From assembly GCA_013331315.1 (NCBI GenBank), contig DUGQ01000199.1, positions 4,020 to 11,654 on the forward strand: a stretch of 7,635 nucleotides of DNA, given 5' to 3'. A program made the translations under genes and the position numbers. A model generated the notes under the pieces. The model saw nothing but the letters and a program-made list of their open reading frames with translations. It ran no database searches and was not told the DNA's origin. Positions 1 through 4,800 of this stretch are shown one piece after another. This DNA comes from Thermoplasmata archaeon. Its GTDB lineage: Archaea; Thermoplasmatota; Thermoplasmata; UBA10834. The stretch's first letter is position 1. Each line of letters begins with the position of its first letter.

Positions 1-1
1 G

Positions 2-133
2 CTCTACATGGGCGCCATACTCAGGGCCGATATGAACAAGTGGGTCCGGGTAGCCCTGCTCCTCAGTGCGACAGCGCTCTTGGTGCTCGTCGGCTTCTGG
101 GGATCGTTCTGGCCCAACCTGTGGATGCTGTGA
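2..133 (+). CDS. C-terminal fragment of a membrane protein (5' end outside window)
   Basis: An open frame enters from the left edge and ends at a TGA at 131-133, giving 43 residues. A charged stretch (RADMNKWVR, about residues 8-16) is followed by a strongly hydrophobic run of about 20 residues rich in Leu, Ala and Val. The protein ends with a Trp-rich tail (GFWGSFWPNLWML). This is the look of a final transmembrane helix ending just past the membrane face. Codon use matches the neighbouring genes, and the frame stops 8 bp before the end of the facing gene, as expected for a compact convergent gene end. The family cannot be named from this much sequence. Membrane location is an inference from hydrophobicity alone. 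Confidence 0.6.
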   Translation, partial: LYMGAILRADMNKWVRVALLLSATALLVLVGFWGSFWPNLWML

Positions 134-141
134 ATTCAAAC

Positions 142-450
142 CTATTCTCTTTTCAGCCTCTTTCCCACTTTTATTTCCACTGACTCCAGCTTCGACTCCA
201 GCCCGTGAGATACGCCCTTTCGGTCGTCGATCCTTATCGTCGTGAGCACCCTCGGACACGAGGCCATCACCGCCTTGTGGCACTCGTGTATCACGGACAT
301 GACCTCGTCGAAGTCTCCTTCCAGCACCGTGCCCATGGGCGTGAACCGATAGTCCAGGCCCGACGCGTCCACCAGTTTCATGCACTCGGCTACGTACTGA
401 CTTATGCTCTCGCCCTTTCCCAACGGGACCACACTAAACTCGGCCAGCAT
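142..450 (-). CDS. MTH1187/YkoF-type thiamine-binding protein (DUF77 family)
   Basis: A 102-residue protein matching the small thiamine-binding family named after Methanothermobacter MTH1187 (PF01910), a ferredoxin-like fold that assembles into oligomers. Family signatures seen are the N-terminal strand AEFSVVPLG (residues 3-11), MGTVLEGDFDEVM (39-51) and RVLTTIRIDDRKG (67-79). Length is normal for the family. Members bind thiamine-like ligands in the cytoplasm; the physiological role is not settled. Two ATGs compete. The upstream one (454-456) is only 3 nt from GGAGG (460-464), whereas the one at 448-450 is 9 nt away and gives MLAEF, close to the usual family N-terminus, so I chose 450. It is divergent from the gene at 613 and convergent with the left-edge gene. 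I see no thiamine riboswitch upstream. The family call is strong; the ligand is inferred from the family. Confidence 0.9.
   Translation of the reverse strand: MLAEFSVVPLGKGESISQYVAECMKLVDASGLDYRFTPMGTVLEGDFDEVMSVIHECHKAVMASCPRVLTTIRIDDRKGVSHGLESKLESVEIKVGKRLKRE
143..178 (+). terminator. Pyrimidine-rich, T-rich tract after the membrane-protein stop (possible archaeal terminator)
   Basis: Starting ten bases after the TGA at 131-133 there is a run dominated by T and C with several T clusters (TTTT at 150-153, TTT at 161-163, TTTTATTT at 169-176). Archaeal RNA polymerase commonly terminates at T-rich non-template tracts without a hairpin, so this could end the leftmost transcript. The tract is also the coding sequence for the Lys/Arg-rich tail of the minus-strand gene, which by itself would produce T and C on this strand. 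Function is therefore only inferred. Confidence 0.3.
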
Positions 451-459
451 GTCCATCTT

Positions 460-464
460 CCTCC
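460..464 (-). promoter_or_regulatory. Ribosome binding site deciding the start of the thiamine-binding protein gene
   Basis: GGAGG on the minus strand lies 3 nt from the first ATG (454-456) but 9 nt from the second (448-450). Other clear sites in this window sit 7-10 nt from their starts, which favours the second ATG. Confidence 0.65.
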
Positions 465-533
465 ATCAATCCGGAACTCGACACACGCTTACGATTGTAA
501 CACTCTTGCCACGCAGAATCGTGGAAAGCCAAC

Positions 534-542
534 ATATTTATA
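534..542 (+). promoter_or_regulatory. TATA-like element for the gene at 613, readable on both strands
   Basis: ATATTTATA stands out in otherwise GC-rich DNA. About 26 bp downstream of its centre is position 564, so a plus transcript would have a leader of roughly 50 nt before the ATG at 613. The reverse complement, TATAAATAT, is an equally good box A for the thiamine-binding gene and would place a start near 511-513, giving a leader of about 60 nt. A purine-rich BRE-like stretch (GGAAAG, 523-528) lies upstream on the plus side. This is a prediction from sequence and spacing only. Confidence 0.55.
534..542 (-). promoter_or_regulatory. Same AT element read as the TATA box of the thiamine-binding protein gene
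   Basis: On the minus strand the element reads TATAAATAT and is the only convincing TATA-like sequence upstream of that gene's start. If both genes use it, TBP orientation and BRE contacts would decide the direction of transcription. No experiment supports this; it rests on composition and distance. Confidence 0.45.
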
Positions 543-559
543 CCTCGACCATCTAAATG

Positions 560-589
560 AAAACTCCGTTGCGAGTACAGGAGTTTTTT
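560..589 (+). promoter_or_regulatory. Perfect 8-bp inverted repeat followed by a T run between promoter and start codon
   Basis: AAAACTCC (560-567) and GGAGTTTT (580-587) are exact reverse complements separated by 12 bases, and the right arm runs into six T residues (584-589). The left arm coincides with the expected transcription start of the gene at 613. As DNA it could be an operator for a dimeric repressor covering the start site. As RNA it could be a leader hairpin or a weak intrinsic terminator (attenuator). The stem has only three G-C pairs, so RNA stability would be modest. The symmetry is seen directly; the role is inferred. Confidence 0.45.
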
Positions 590-612
590 GAGAGGCCGGG
601 GGCGATTGTGTA

Positions 613-1068
613 ATGAAGAGGCGAGGGGAGACGTTAGACGAGTCCTTGAACATCATCACCAAGCTCAAGAAGACTGACGTGGACGTCGCTGACTCGACGC
701 TCACGGTTGAGCACCTGACGAAGGCGATCAAGAACAGCATCGACAAGGCCGGCATGCCTGAGGAGGAGGCGAGGGCGATGGCGCAGCACGTCATGAACTT
801 CTTCGGGTACAGCGAGAGGATAATCGACAACGTACTCGAGCCCGAGGACAGGGACGCCTTCTACATGCTGGAGGACGCTGGCATACTCACCACGGAACGC
901 GAGGAGACCACGCTCTACGACGGAAGGGAGTGGCGGATACACTACTGGATGTTCCGGAAGGAGCGCATATCCGAGCTGATATATGGGAAGGGCAAGTCCG
1001 ACGCGCAGCTCGAAGAGGGCGCCACGGTGTACGACGAGATCCCTGAGGACATCTGGTCAAGGGAATGA
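613..1068 (+). CDS. Conserved archaeal protein of unknown function (DUF6015-like)
   Basis: A 151-residue acidic cytoplasmic protein with no signal peptide or membrane segment. Residues about 30-66 are helical in character (LTKAIKNSIDKAGMPEEEAR...VMNFFGY). Residues 76-113 hold the most distinctive part: EPEDRDAFYMLEDAGILTT, then a Gly-Arg-Glu-Trp-Arg-Ile turn and an HYWMF strand. That pattern of helix, short turn and beta hairpin suggests a winged-helix-like fold, but I see no certain DNA-recognition helix. The sequence resembles what I remember as DUF6015, a family of Thermoplasmata and related archaea; the name is from memory. ATG 613 is the only usable start, because an in-frame TGA lies at 589-591. 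It ends 76 bp before the XPD helicase on the same strand, so the two may be co-transcribed. Reality of the gene is well supported; function is unknown. Confidence 0.8.
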   Translation: MKRRGETLDESLNIITKLKKTDVDVADSTLTVEHLTKAIKNSIDKAGMPEEEARAMAQHVMNFFGYSERIIDNVLEPEDRDAFYMLEDAGILTTEREETTLYDGREWRIHYWMFRKERISELIYGKGKSDAQLEEGATVYDEIPEDIWSRE

Positions 1069-1111
1069 CCTTCGCGTCGACCGAGCTATTTTCACCCATG
1101 CCGGGCAAACT

Positions 1112-1119
1112 GTATTGAA
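1112..1119 (+). promoter_or_regulatory. Weak TATA-like element 29 bp upstream of the XPD start
   Basis: GTATTGAA is the most AT-rich octamer near the helicase start and is centred about 29 bp before the ATG at 1145. No good ribosome binding site precedes that ATG, so a leaderless transcript starting at or near the ATG is possible. The match to an archaeal box A is poor. Confidence 0.25.
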
Positions 1120-1144
1120 TGAGCCAAGGGCTCTTCGGCTGCAG

Positions 1145-3085
1145 ATGCGTGATGGTTTTCCGTACCCCCCGAGGCGGGGTCAGGAGAAGCTCGTGGAGCT
1201 CGTGAACTCCGCCTGTGAATCCAGGGCGCACCTTGTCGTCGAGAGCGGCACTGGCACCGGCAAGACGGTATGCTCGCTCTGCGGGGCGCTCGAGGTCTGC
1301 AAACGCAGGGGGAAGAAGCTCCTCTACCTGACCCGCACGAACTCGCAACAGCGGCAGGTCATGTACGAGCTGCGGAAGATAGGCGGTGGCCGGGACTTCT
1401 TCGGCATAGCCATCCAGGGGAGACGCAACATGTGCCCTCTGGCGAAGGCGGACGCTGAACTCTCCGAAGGCACACCCGAGGAGCTCTCCAAAGTGTGTGG
1501 GGAGAGGAAGGCACGGGTCATGCGCGGGGACGAGAGCGCGTGCCGGTTCTTCGCGTCCACGATGTCCGAGGACATGAAGGAGGTCACCAGATACCTGCGC
1601 AGGGAGCTGCCCACCGCGGAGGAGTTCACCGAATACTGTCACGACCGGACGCTCTGCCCGTACGAGGCGACCAAGATGCATGTTCCCGGCGCGGATGTCG
1701 TCGCGGCCCCGTACATAATGTTCTTCGACAAGTTCATCCGTCACACGCTCCTGGACTGGATGGGATGCACGGCGAGCGACATAGTCCTGGTGGTCGACGA
1801 GGCTCACAACCTGCCGTCTTTCGCAAGGGAGCTGAGGTCCGCGAGGCTGTCTGATATAACCCTCAGGCTGGCCGAGATAGAGATCGACGAGTTCGGGGAC
1901 CCGGAGGTGTCCGAGGGCACGAGCATGCGGGACTTCTTCTCGCTGCTCGGAAGCGCTCTCGAGCGGGCGACCGAGGAGTACCTAATCGACGAGGACGGCA
2001 TAATACCCCAGTCGTTCCTGGAGGAGGAGCTGATGTTCGGGACGCGGTCCACCAGCACCAAGCTGAAGGGCGTCTTCTCACAGCTCGCGAACTACGGCGA
2101 GATGGTCAGGGACGCGAAGAAGGCGGCCGGCAAGCTCCCGCGGTCGTTCATCCATCGGACGTCCGGCTTCCTGACCTCGTGGCACACTCTGGACGAAGGG
2201 GAGTATGTCAAACTGATCGTGAAGTCGGAGGCGAACGCGTTCGAAGCCTATTGCCTGGACGCCTCGATAGCCTGCAGGCCCGTGATGGAGTGCCACTCGA
2301 GCGTGCACATGTCGGGCACTCTGCGGCCCCTGGACGACTACGCGGTGTCGATCGGGCTCCCCAGGGACGCGCTCAAGGTCGAGGTCGAGTCGCCGTTCCC
2401 CCCTAAGAACAGGAAGGTAGTGTTCGTGGACGACGTCACCACCAGGTACGAGGACCTCGAGAGGGACCCGAAGATCGTGGAGAGGATAGCGGACCACATC
2501 TCGTCGGTTCTCTCGACCACGCGCAGGAACACCATGATATTCTACCCTTCGTACTCCACGATGGAGCGGATAGGCGCGCTGCTGGACGGTGCGACGCAGG
2601 GAAGGGAGGTCTACAGCGAGGCACGCGCGATGGACCAAGGGGAGTTGATGGACGTCGTCCAAGGTTTCAAGTCCGCGCATGGCAACGCGATTCTACACGC
2701 GGTCGCCGGGGGCAGGATAAGCGAGGGCATCGATTTCCCGGGCGACGAGATGGAGCTGGCGATAATCGCGGGCATCCCGTATCCGAAGCCCACCGCGCGC
2801 CACAGGGCGCTCCAGTACTTCTGTGAGATCAAGTTCGGCGACGGGTGGGAACACGCGGTGAAGGCGCCGACCACGAGGAAGCTCCTGCAGGCTGTCGGCA
2901 GGCTCATCCGATCGGAGAACGACAGGGGCATAGCCATCCTCCTCGACAAACGGGCGGCTCACTTCGACGCCGACCTGGGCGCCATCAGGTGCAGCGACCC
3001 CGCGCTCGAGGCCGAGCGGTTCTTCTCCGAGCGTCCCGAGGTTGAGCCAATCCTCGGGGTTCCAGGCAGTCGGCAGGAGCGATGA
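1145..3085 (+). CDS. xpd: XPD/Rad3-family ATP-dependent DNA helicase with 4Fe-4S cluster
   Basis: A 646-residue superfamily 2 helicase of the XPD/Rad3/DinG group, which unwinds DNA 5'-3' using ATP and acts in DNA repair. Motifs in order: Walker A GTGTGKT (35-41); motif Ia-like RTNSQQRQV; four Fe-S cysteines C97 (NMC), C118 (KVC), C133 (SAC) and C171 (CPY); DEAH (218-221); FYPSYSTM in the second helicase domain (about 466-473); GGRISEGIDFPG (522-533); and QAVGRLIR with its arginine finger (582-589). All catalytic and cluster residues are intact. The Arch domain should lie between the DEAH box and about residue 420. Order and spacing agree with T. acidophilum XPD (about 620 aa). I chose ATG 1145 because MRDGFPYPPRRGQEKL aligns with XPD N-termini. 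The frame stays open back to 983, but that part overlaps the previous gene and is Arg-rich noise; a TTG at 1115 is a weaker alternative. The archaeal role (repair or recombination) is less clear than in eukaryotic TFIIH. Confidence 0.96.
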   Translation: MRDGFPYPPRRGQEKLVELVNSACESRAHLVVESGTGTGKTVCSLCGALEVCKRRGKKLLYLTRTNSQQRQVMYELRKIGGGRDFFGIAIQGRRNMCPLAKADAELSEGTPEELSKVCGERKARVMRGDESACRFFASTMSEDMKEVTRYLRRELPTAEEFTEYCHDRTLCPYEATKMHVPGADVVAAPYIMFFDKFIRHTLLDWMGCTASDIVLVVDEAHNLPSFARELRSARLSDITLRLAEIEIDEFGDPEVSEGTSMRDFFSLLGSALERATEEYLIDEDGIIPQSFLEEELMFGTRSTSTKLKGVFSQLANYGEMVRDAKKAAGKLPRSFIHRTSGFLTSWHTLDEGEYVKLIVKSEANAFEAYCLDASIACRPVMECHSSVHMSGTLRPLDDYAVSIGLPRDALKVEVESPFPPKNRKVVFVDDVTTRYEDLERDPKIVERIADHISSVLSTTRRNTMIFYPSYSTMERIGALLDGATQGREVYSEARAMDQGELMDVVQGFKSAHGNAILHAVAGGRISEGIDFPGDEMELAIIAGIPYPKPTARHRALQYFCEIKFGDGWEHAVKAPTTRKLLQAVGRLIRSENDRGIAILLDKRAAHFDADLGAIRCSDPALEAERFFSERPEVEPILGVPGSRQER

Positions 3086-3132
3086 GCGCATCACAGCGTG
3101 ATTCGCACCATGGGCGTTCTCCCTTGCGTTTC

Positions 3133-3140
3133 AATTATTA
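3133..3140 (+). promoter_or_regulatory. AT-rich promoter-like patch upstream of carS
   Basis: AATTATTA sits in a locally AT-rich stretch (3129-3140) between the helicase stop and carS. It is 15 bp before the ATG at 3155 and 27 bp before the one at 3167. Neither ATG has a recognisable ribosome binding site, so a leaderless or very short-leader mRNA for the four-gene cluster is plausible, which would favour 3167 as the true start. Inferred from composition and spacing. Confidence 0.35.
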
Positions 3141-3154
3141 CACACTTCTGCAAT

Positions 3155-3730
3155 ATGCCCCCGAAGATGTCCCCTGTTGAGGCGGCCCTCGCGGGCCTTT
3201 GGTTGATGCTGCCCGCCCTGATACCGAACTCAGCCGCGGTCCTCGTCGGTGGTGGGACTCCCATGGACCTAGGCAAGACCTGGAGGGGCATGAGGATACT
3301 GGGGGACGGTAAGACCTGGCGCGGTTTCGTCGGCGGGGCCGCCGCGGGGGTCATGTTCGGGGCGTTCCAGATAGCCCTGGGCGAGAGCGCGGACCTCGGG
3401 GACGCCTGGTCCCACGGGGGGTGGCCGTCGGCCTTCGTCGTCGTGCTATGCCTGGGCCTCGGCTCGATGGTCGGGGACAGCATGGGATCGTTCATCAAGA
3501 GAAGGCTCGGAGTCGAGAGGGGCATCAAGGCCCCGGGGCTTGATCAGTACAACTTCGTAATCGGGGCGGTGGCGCTCGTAATGATCTTCGAGTTCGGCTG
3601 GTTCGACCATCACTTCGTGGAGGGCAACGCGATATGGGGTCTGGTGGCAGTGCTCGTGGTCGTGCCCCTTCTGCACCGTGGCATCAACATAATAGGTTAT
3701 AAGATGGGAAAGAAGAATGTGCCTTGGTGA
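3155..3730 (+). CDS. carS: CDP-archaeol synthase (CTP:2,3-di-O-geranylgeranyl-glycerol-1-phosphate cytidylyltransferase)
   Basis: An integral membrane enzyme that transfers CMP from CTP to digeranylgeranylglyceryl phosphate, making the activated precursor of archaeal polar lipids and releasing pyrophosphate. Of 191 residues, the family signatures are LPALIPNSAAVLVGGGTPMDLGK (19-41), RILGDGKTWRGFVGG (47-61) and GDSMGSFIKRRLGVERG (107-123), followed by APGLDQYNFVIGA (126-138). The Gly-Asp and DQ residues correspond to the conserved nucleotide- and metal-binding parts. Roughly five hydrophobic segments are visible (about 8-31, 57-76, 92-109, 133-149, 158-176). The frame is open from a GTG at 3098, but the extra residues do not resemble the family. 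ATG 3155 or ATG 3167 are the credible starts; 3167 gives 187 residues, closer to the family's N-terminus. Its stop overlaps the pyrE ribosome binding site, so it probably heads the operon. Confidence 0.95.
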   Translation: MPPKMSPVEAALAGLWLMLPALIPNSAAVLVGGGTPMDLGKTWRGMRILGDGKTWRGFVGGAAAGVMFGAFQIALGESADLGDAWSHGGWPSAFVVVLCLGLGSMVGDSMGSFIKRRLGVERGIKAPGLDQYNFVIGAVALVMIFEFGWFDHHFVEGNAIWGLVAVLVVVPLLHRGINIIGYKMGKKNVPW

Positions 3731-3735
3731 GGTGA
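3729..3735 (+). promoter_or_regulatory. Ribosome binding site deciding the pyrE TTG start
   Basis: GAGGTGA begins within the carS stop codon (TGA 3728-3730) and ends 7 nt before TTG 3743. The next in-frame ATG (3755) would be 19 nt away, too far. The overlap with the upstream stop suggests translational coupling. Confidence 0.7.
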
Positions 3736-3742
3736 CGCCCGC

Positions 3743-4243
3743 TTGCTCAGGCAGATGCTCATCGATCTCAAGGTCGTGCAGACAGGAGACTTCGTCCTGG
3801 CTTCAGGCAAGAGAAGCAACTACTTCGTCAATATCAAACGCGCGAGCACGGACCCGCGCGTGCTCGGGGCGATAGCCAAGGCGATCGCGCCTCACGTGAA
3901 CGGGAGGAAGATAGCGGGCATGGCCCTCGGGGCGGTCCCGCTAGCCGTCGCGGTCGCACTCGAGACGGGACAGCCTTTCGTGATCGTCCGCAAGGAGCCG
4001 AAAGACCACGGCACGAAGGATTTGGTGGAGGGGGACGTGCACGAGGGAGACGAGTTCATCGTGGTCGAAGACGTCGCCACCACTGGCGGGTCGACGATGA
4101 GGGTGGTCGAAGCCCTCAGGGACAAGGGGGCGAGAGTCTCGAAGGCGATCGTGGTCGTCGACAGGGAGGAAGGCGCTTCCGAGCTGCTCTCCGGGAACGG
4201 CATAGAGCTGGTCTCGATATTCAAGGCCAAGGACCTCACATGA
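3743..4243 (+). CDS. pyrE: Orotate phosphoribosyltransferase
   Basis: A 166-residue cytoplasmic type I phosphoribosyltransferase that joins orotate and PRPP to give orotidine 5'-monophosphate, the penultimate step of UMP synthesis. Visible parts: an N-terminal hood with GDFVLASGKRSNYFVN (15-30), where SGKRSNYFV is the orotate-binding signature; a mobile catalytic loop RKEPKDHG (83-90) with its lysines, followed by LVEG; and the PRPP-binding motif VVEDVATTGGST (107-118). Length is at the short end for PyrE but typical of archaeal single-domain forms; there is no fused OMP decarboxylase. It starts with TTG, supported by GAGGTGA 7 nt upstream. It begins 12 bp after carS and its stop overlaps the start of the uracil-DNA glycosylase gene (ATGA at 4240-4243), so it sits within an operon. 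Confidence 0.95.
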   Translation: MLRQMLIDLKVVQTGDFVLASGKRSNYFVNIKRASTDPRVLGAIAKAIAPHVNGRKIAGMALGAVPLAVAVALETGQPFVIVRKEPKDHGTKDLVEGDVHEGDEFIVVEDVATTGGSTMRVVEALRDKGARVSKAIVVVDREEGASELLSGNGIELVSIFKAKDLT

Positions 4244-4800
4244 AATCACGTTTAAGACTCAGCGATTGCAGGAGATGTCGTCTCTTCAAGGAACGCACGA
4301 AGATAGTGAACGGGACGGGCCCAGTCGACGCGAAGGTTGTCTTCATCGGCGAGGCGCCGGGACGCGACGAAGACGCCAGGGGTACGCCGTTCGTCGGTAT
4401 GGCCGGAAGAATCCTCGACCAGGCGCTGAGCGAGGCCGGCGCGACGAGGGATGAGGTATACGTCACGAACCTCGTACGCTGCAGGCCTCCCGGGAACAGG
4501 AGGCCCAGAAAGGACGAACTGCTGGCGTGCGCCGAGCATCTCAGCGAAGAGCTCTCGCGGATGGACCCAGTCGTGGTCTGCGCGATGGGGCAGACCGTCG
4601 CGAAGAGGCTTACTCCTTCCGCGGGTCGAATGGCGGACATCGACGGCACGGAGACTGAGCTCAGGATCGGTCAGAGGAGGTTCAGGGGACTCGTCACATA
4701 TCACCCAGCGGCCTGCCTGTACCGCCGATCGCACATCGACTCGTTCAAATCAGCGGTGAGGAAGTGCCTAGAGCTCGCACGGAGGGTTGAGGCGGAATGA
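4240..4800 (+). CDS. udg: Type-4 (Fe-S) uracil-DNA glycosylase
   Basis: A 186-residue base-excision repair enzyme that removes uracil from DNA, as produced by cytosine deamination or dUTP incorporation. The family-4 motif GEAPGRDED (37-45) carries the catalytic acidic region. PFVGMAG (50-56) and TNLVRCRPPGNRRP (76-89) follow, and YHPAACL (154-160) is the second active-site motif with its histidine. The four cluster cysteines C10, C13, C81 and C97 are all present with normal spacing. GEAPG rather than the GLAPG-type motif separates it from type-5 enzymes. Length is usual (about 180-220). The ATG overlaps the pyrE stop (ATGA), and its own stop overlaps the next start (ATGA 4797-4800), pointing to coupled translation in one operon. 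Placement beside pyrE may be chance packing or may reflect a shared theme of uracil metabolism. Confidence 0.95.
   Translation: MKSRLRLSDCRRCRLFKERTKIVNGTGPVDAKVVFIGEAPGRDEDARGTPFVGMAGRILDQALSEAGATRDEVYVTNLVRCRPPGNRRPRKDELLACAEHLSEELSRMDPVVVCAMGQTVAKRLTPSAGRMADIDGTETELRIGQRRFRGLVTYHPAACLYRRSHIDSFKSAVRKCLELARRVEAE
4781..4786 (+). promoter_or_regulatory. Ribosome binding site for the C11 protease gene
   Basis: GGAGGG lies inside the end of the glycosylase gene, 10 nt before the ATG at 4797, and a second GAGG (4789-4792) follows. It supports ATG 4797 as the start even though that codon overlaps the upstream stop. Confidence 0.6.

Noticed and set aside
205..591. Plus-strand open frame of 128 codons across the thiamine-binding gene and the divergent control region
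   Set aside because: It is antisense to a well-supported family protein, is rich in His and Arg, and runs through the AT-rich promoter region without resembling any family.
451..612. Possible thiamine pyrophosphate riboswitch upstream of the thiamine-binding gene
   Set aside because: No CUGAGA-type or other conserved TPP-aptamer core is visible on the minus strand, and the predicted leader of about 60 nt is too short for one.
983..1144. Upstream extension of the XPD frame starting at ATG 983
   Set aside because: It overlaps the 3' end of the previous gene by 86 bp, its residues are Arg/Ser/Thr-rich noise, and known XPD proteins start near the residue encoded at 1145.
887..1807. Open frame of 306 codons on the minus strand opposite the XPD gene
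   Set aside because: It lies antisense to strong helicase motifs, its translation is low-complexity and Arg/Val/Leu/His-rich with no recognisable domain, and long antisense frames are expected in GC-rich coding DNA.
3270..3328. Direct repeat encoding GKTWRG twice in carS
   Set aside because: As I recall the family, CarS proteins carry two similar Gly-Lys-Thr-type segments at these positions, so this is conserved protein sequence rather than a DNA repeat.
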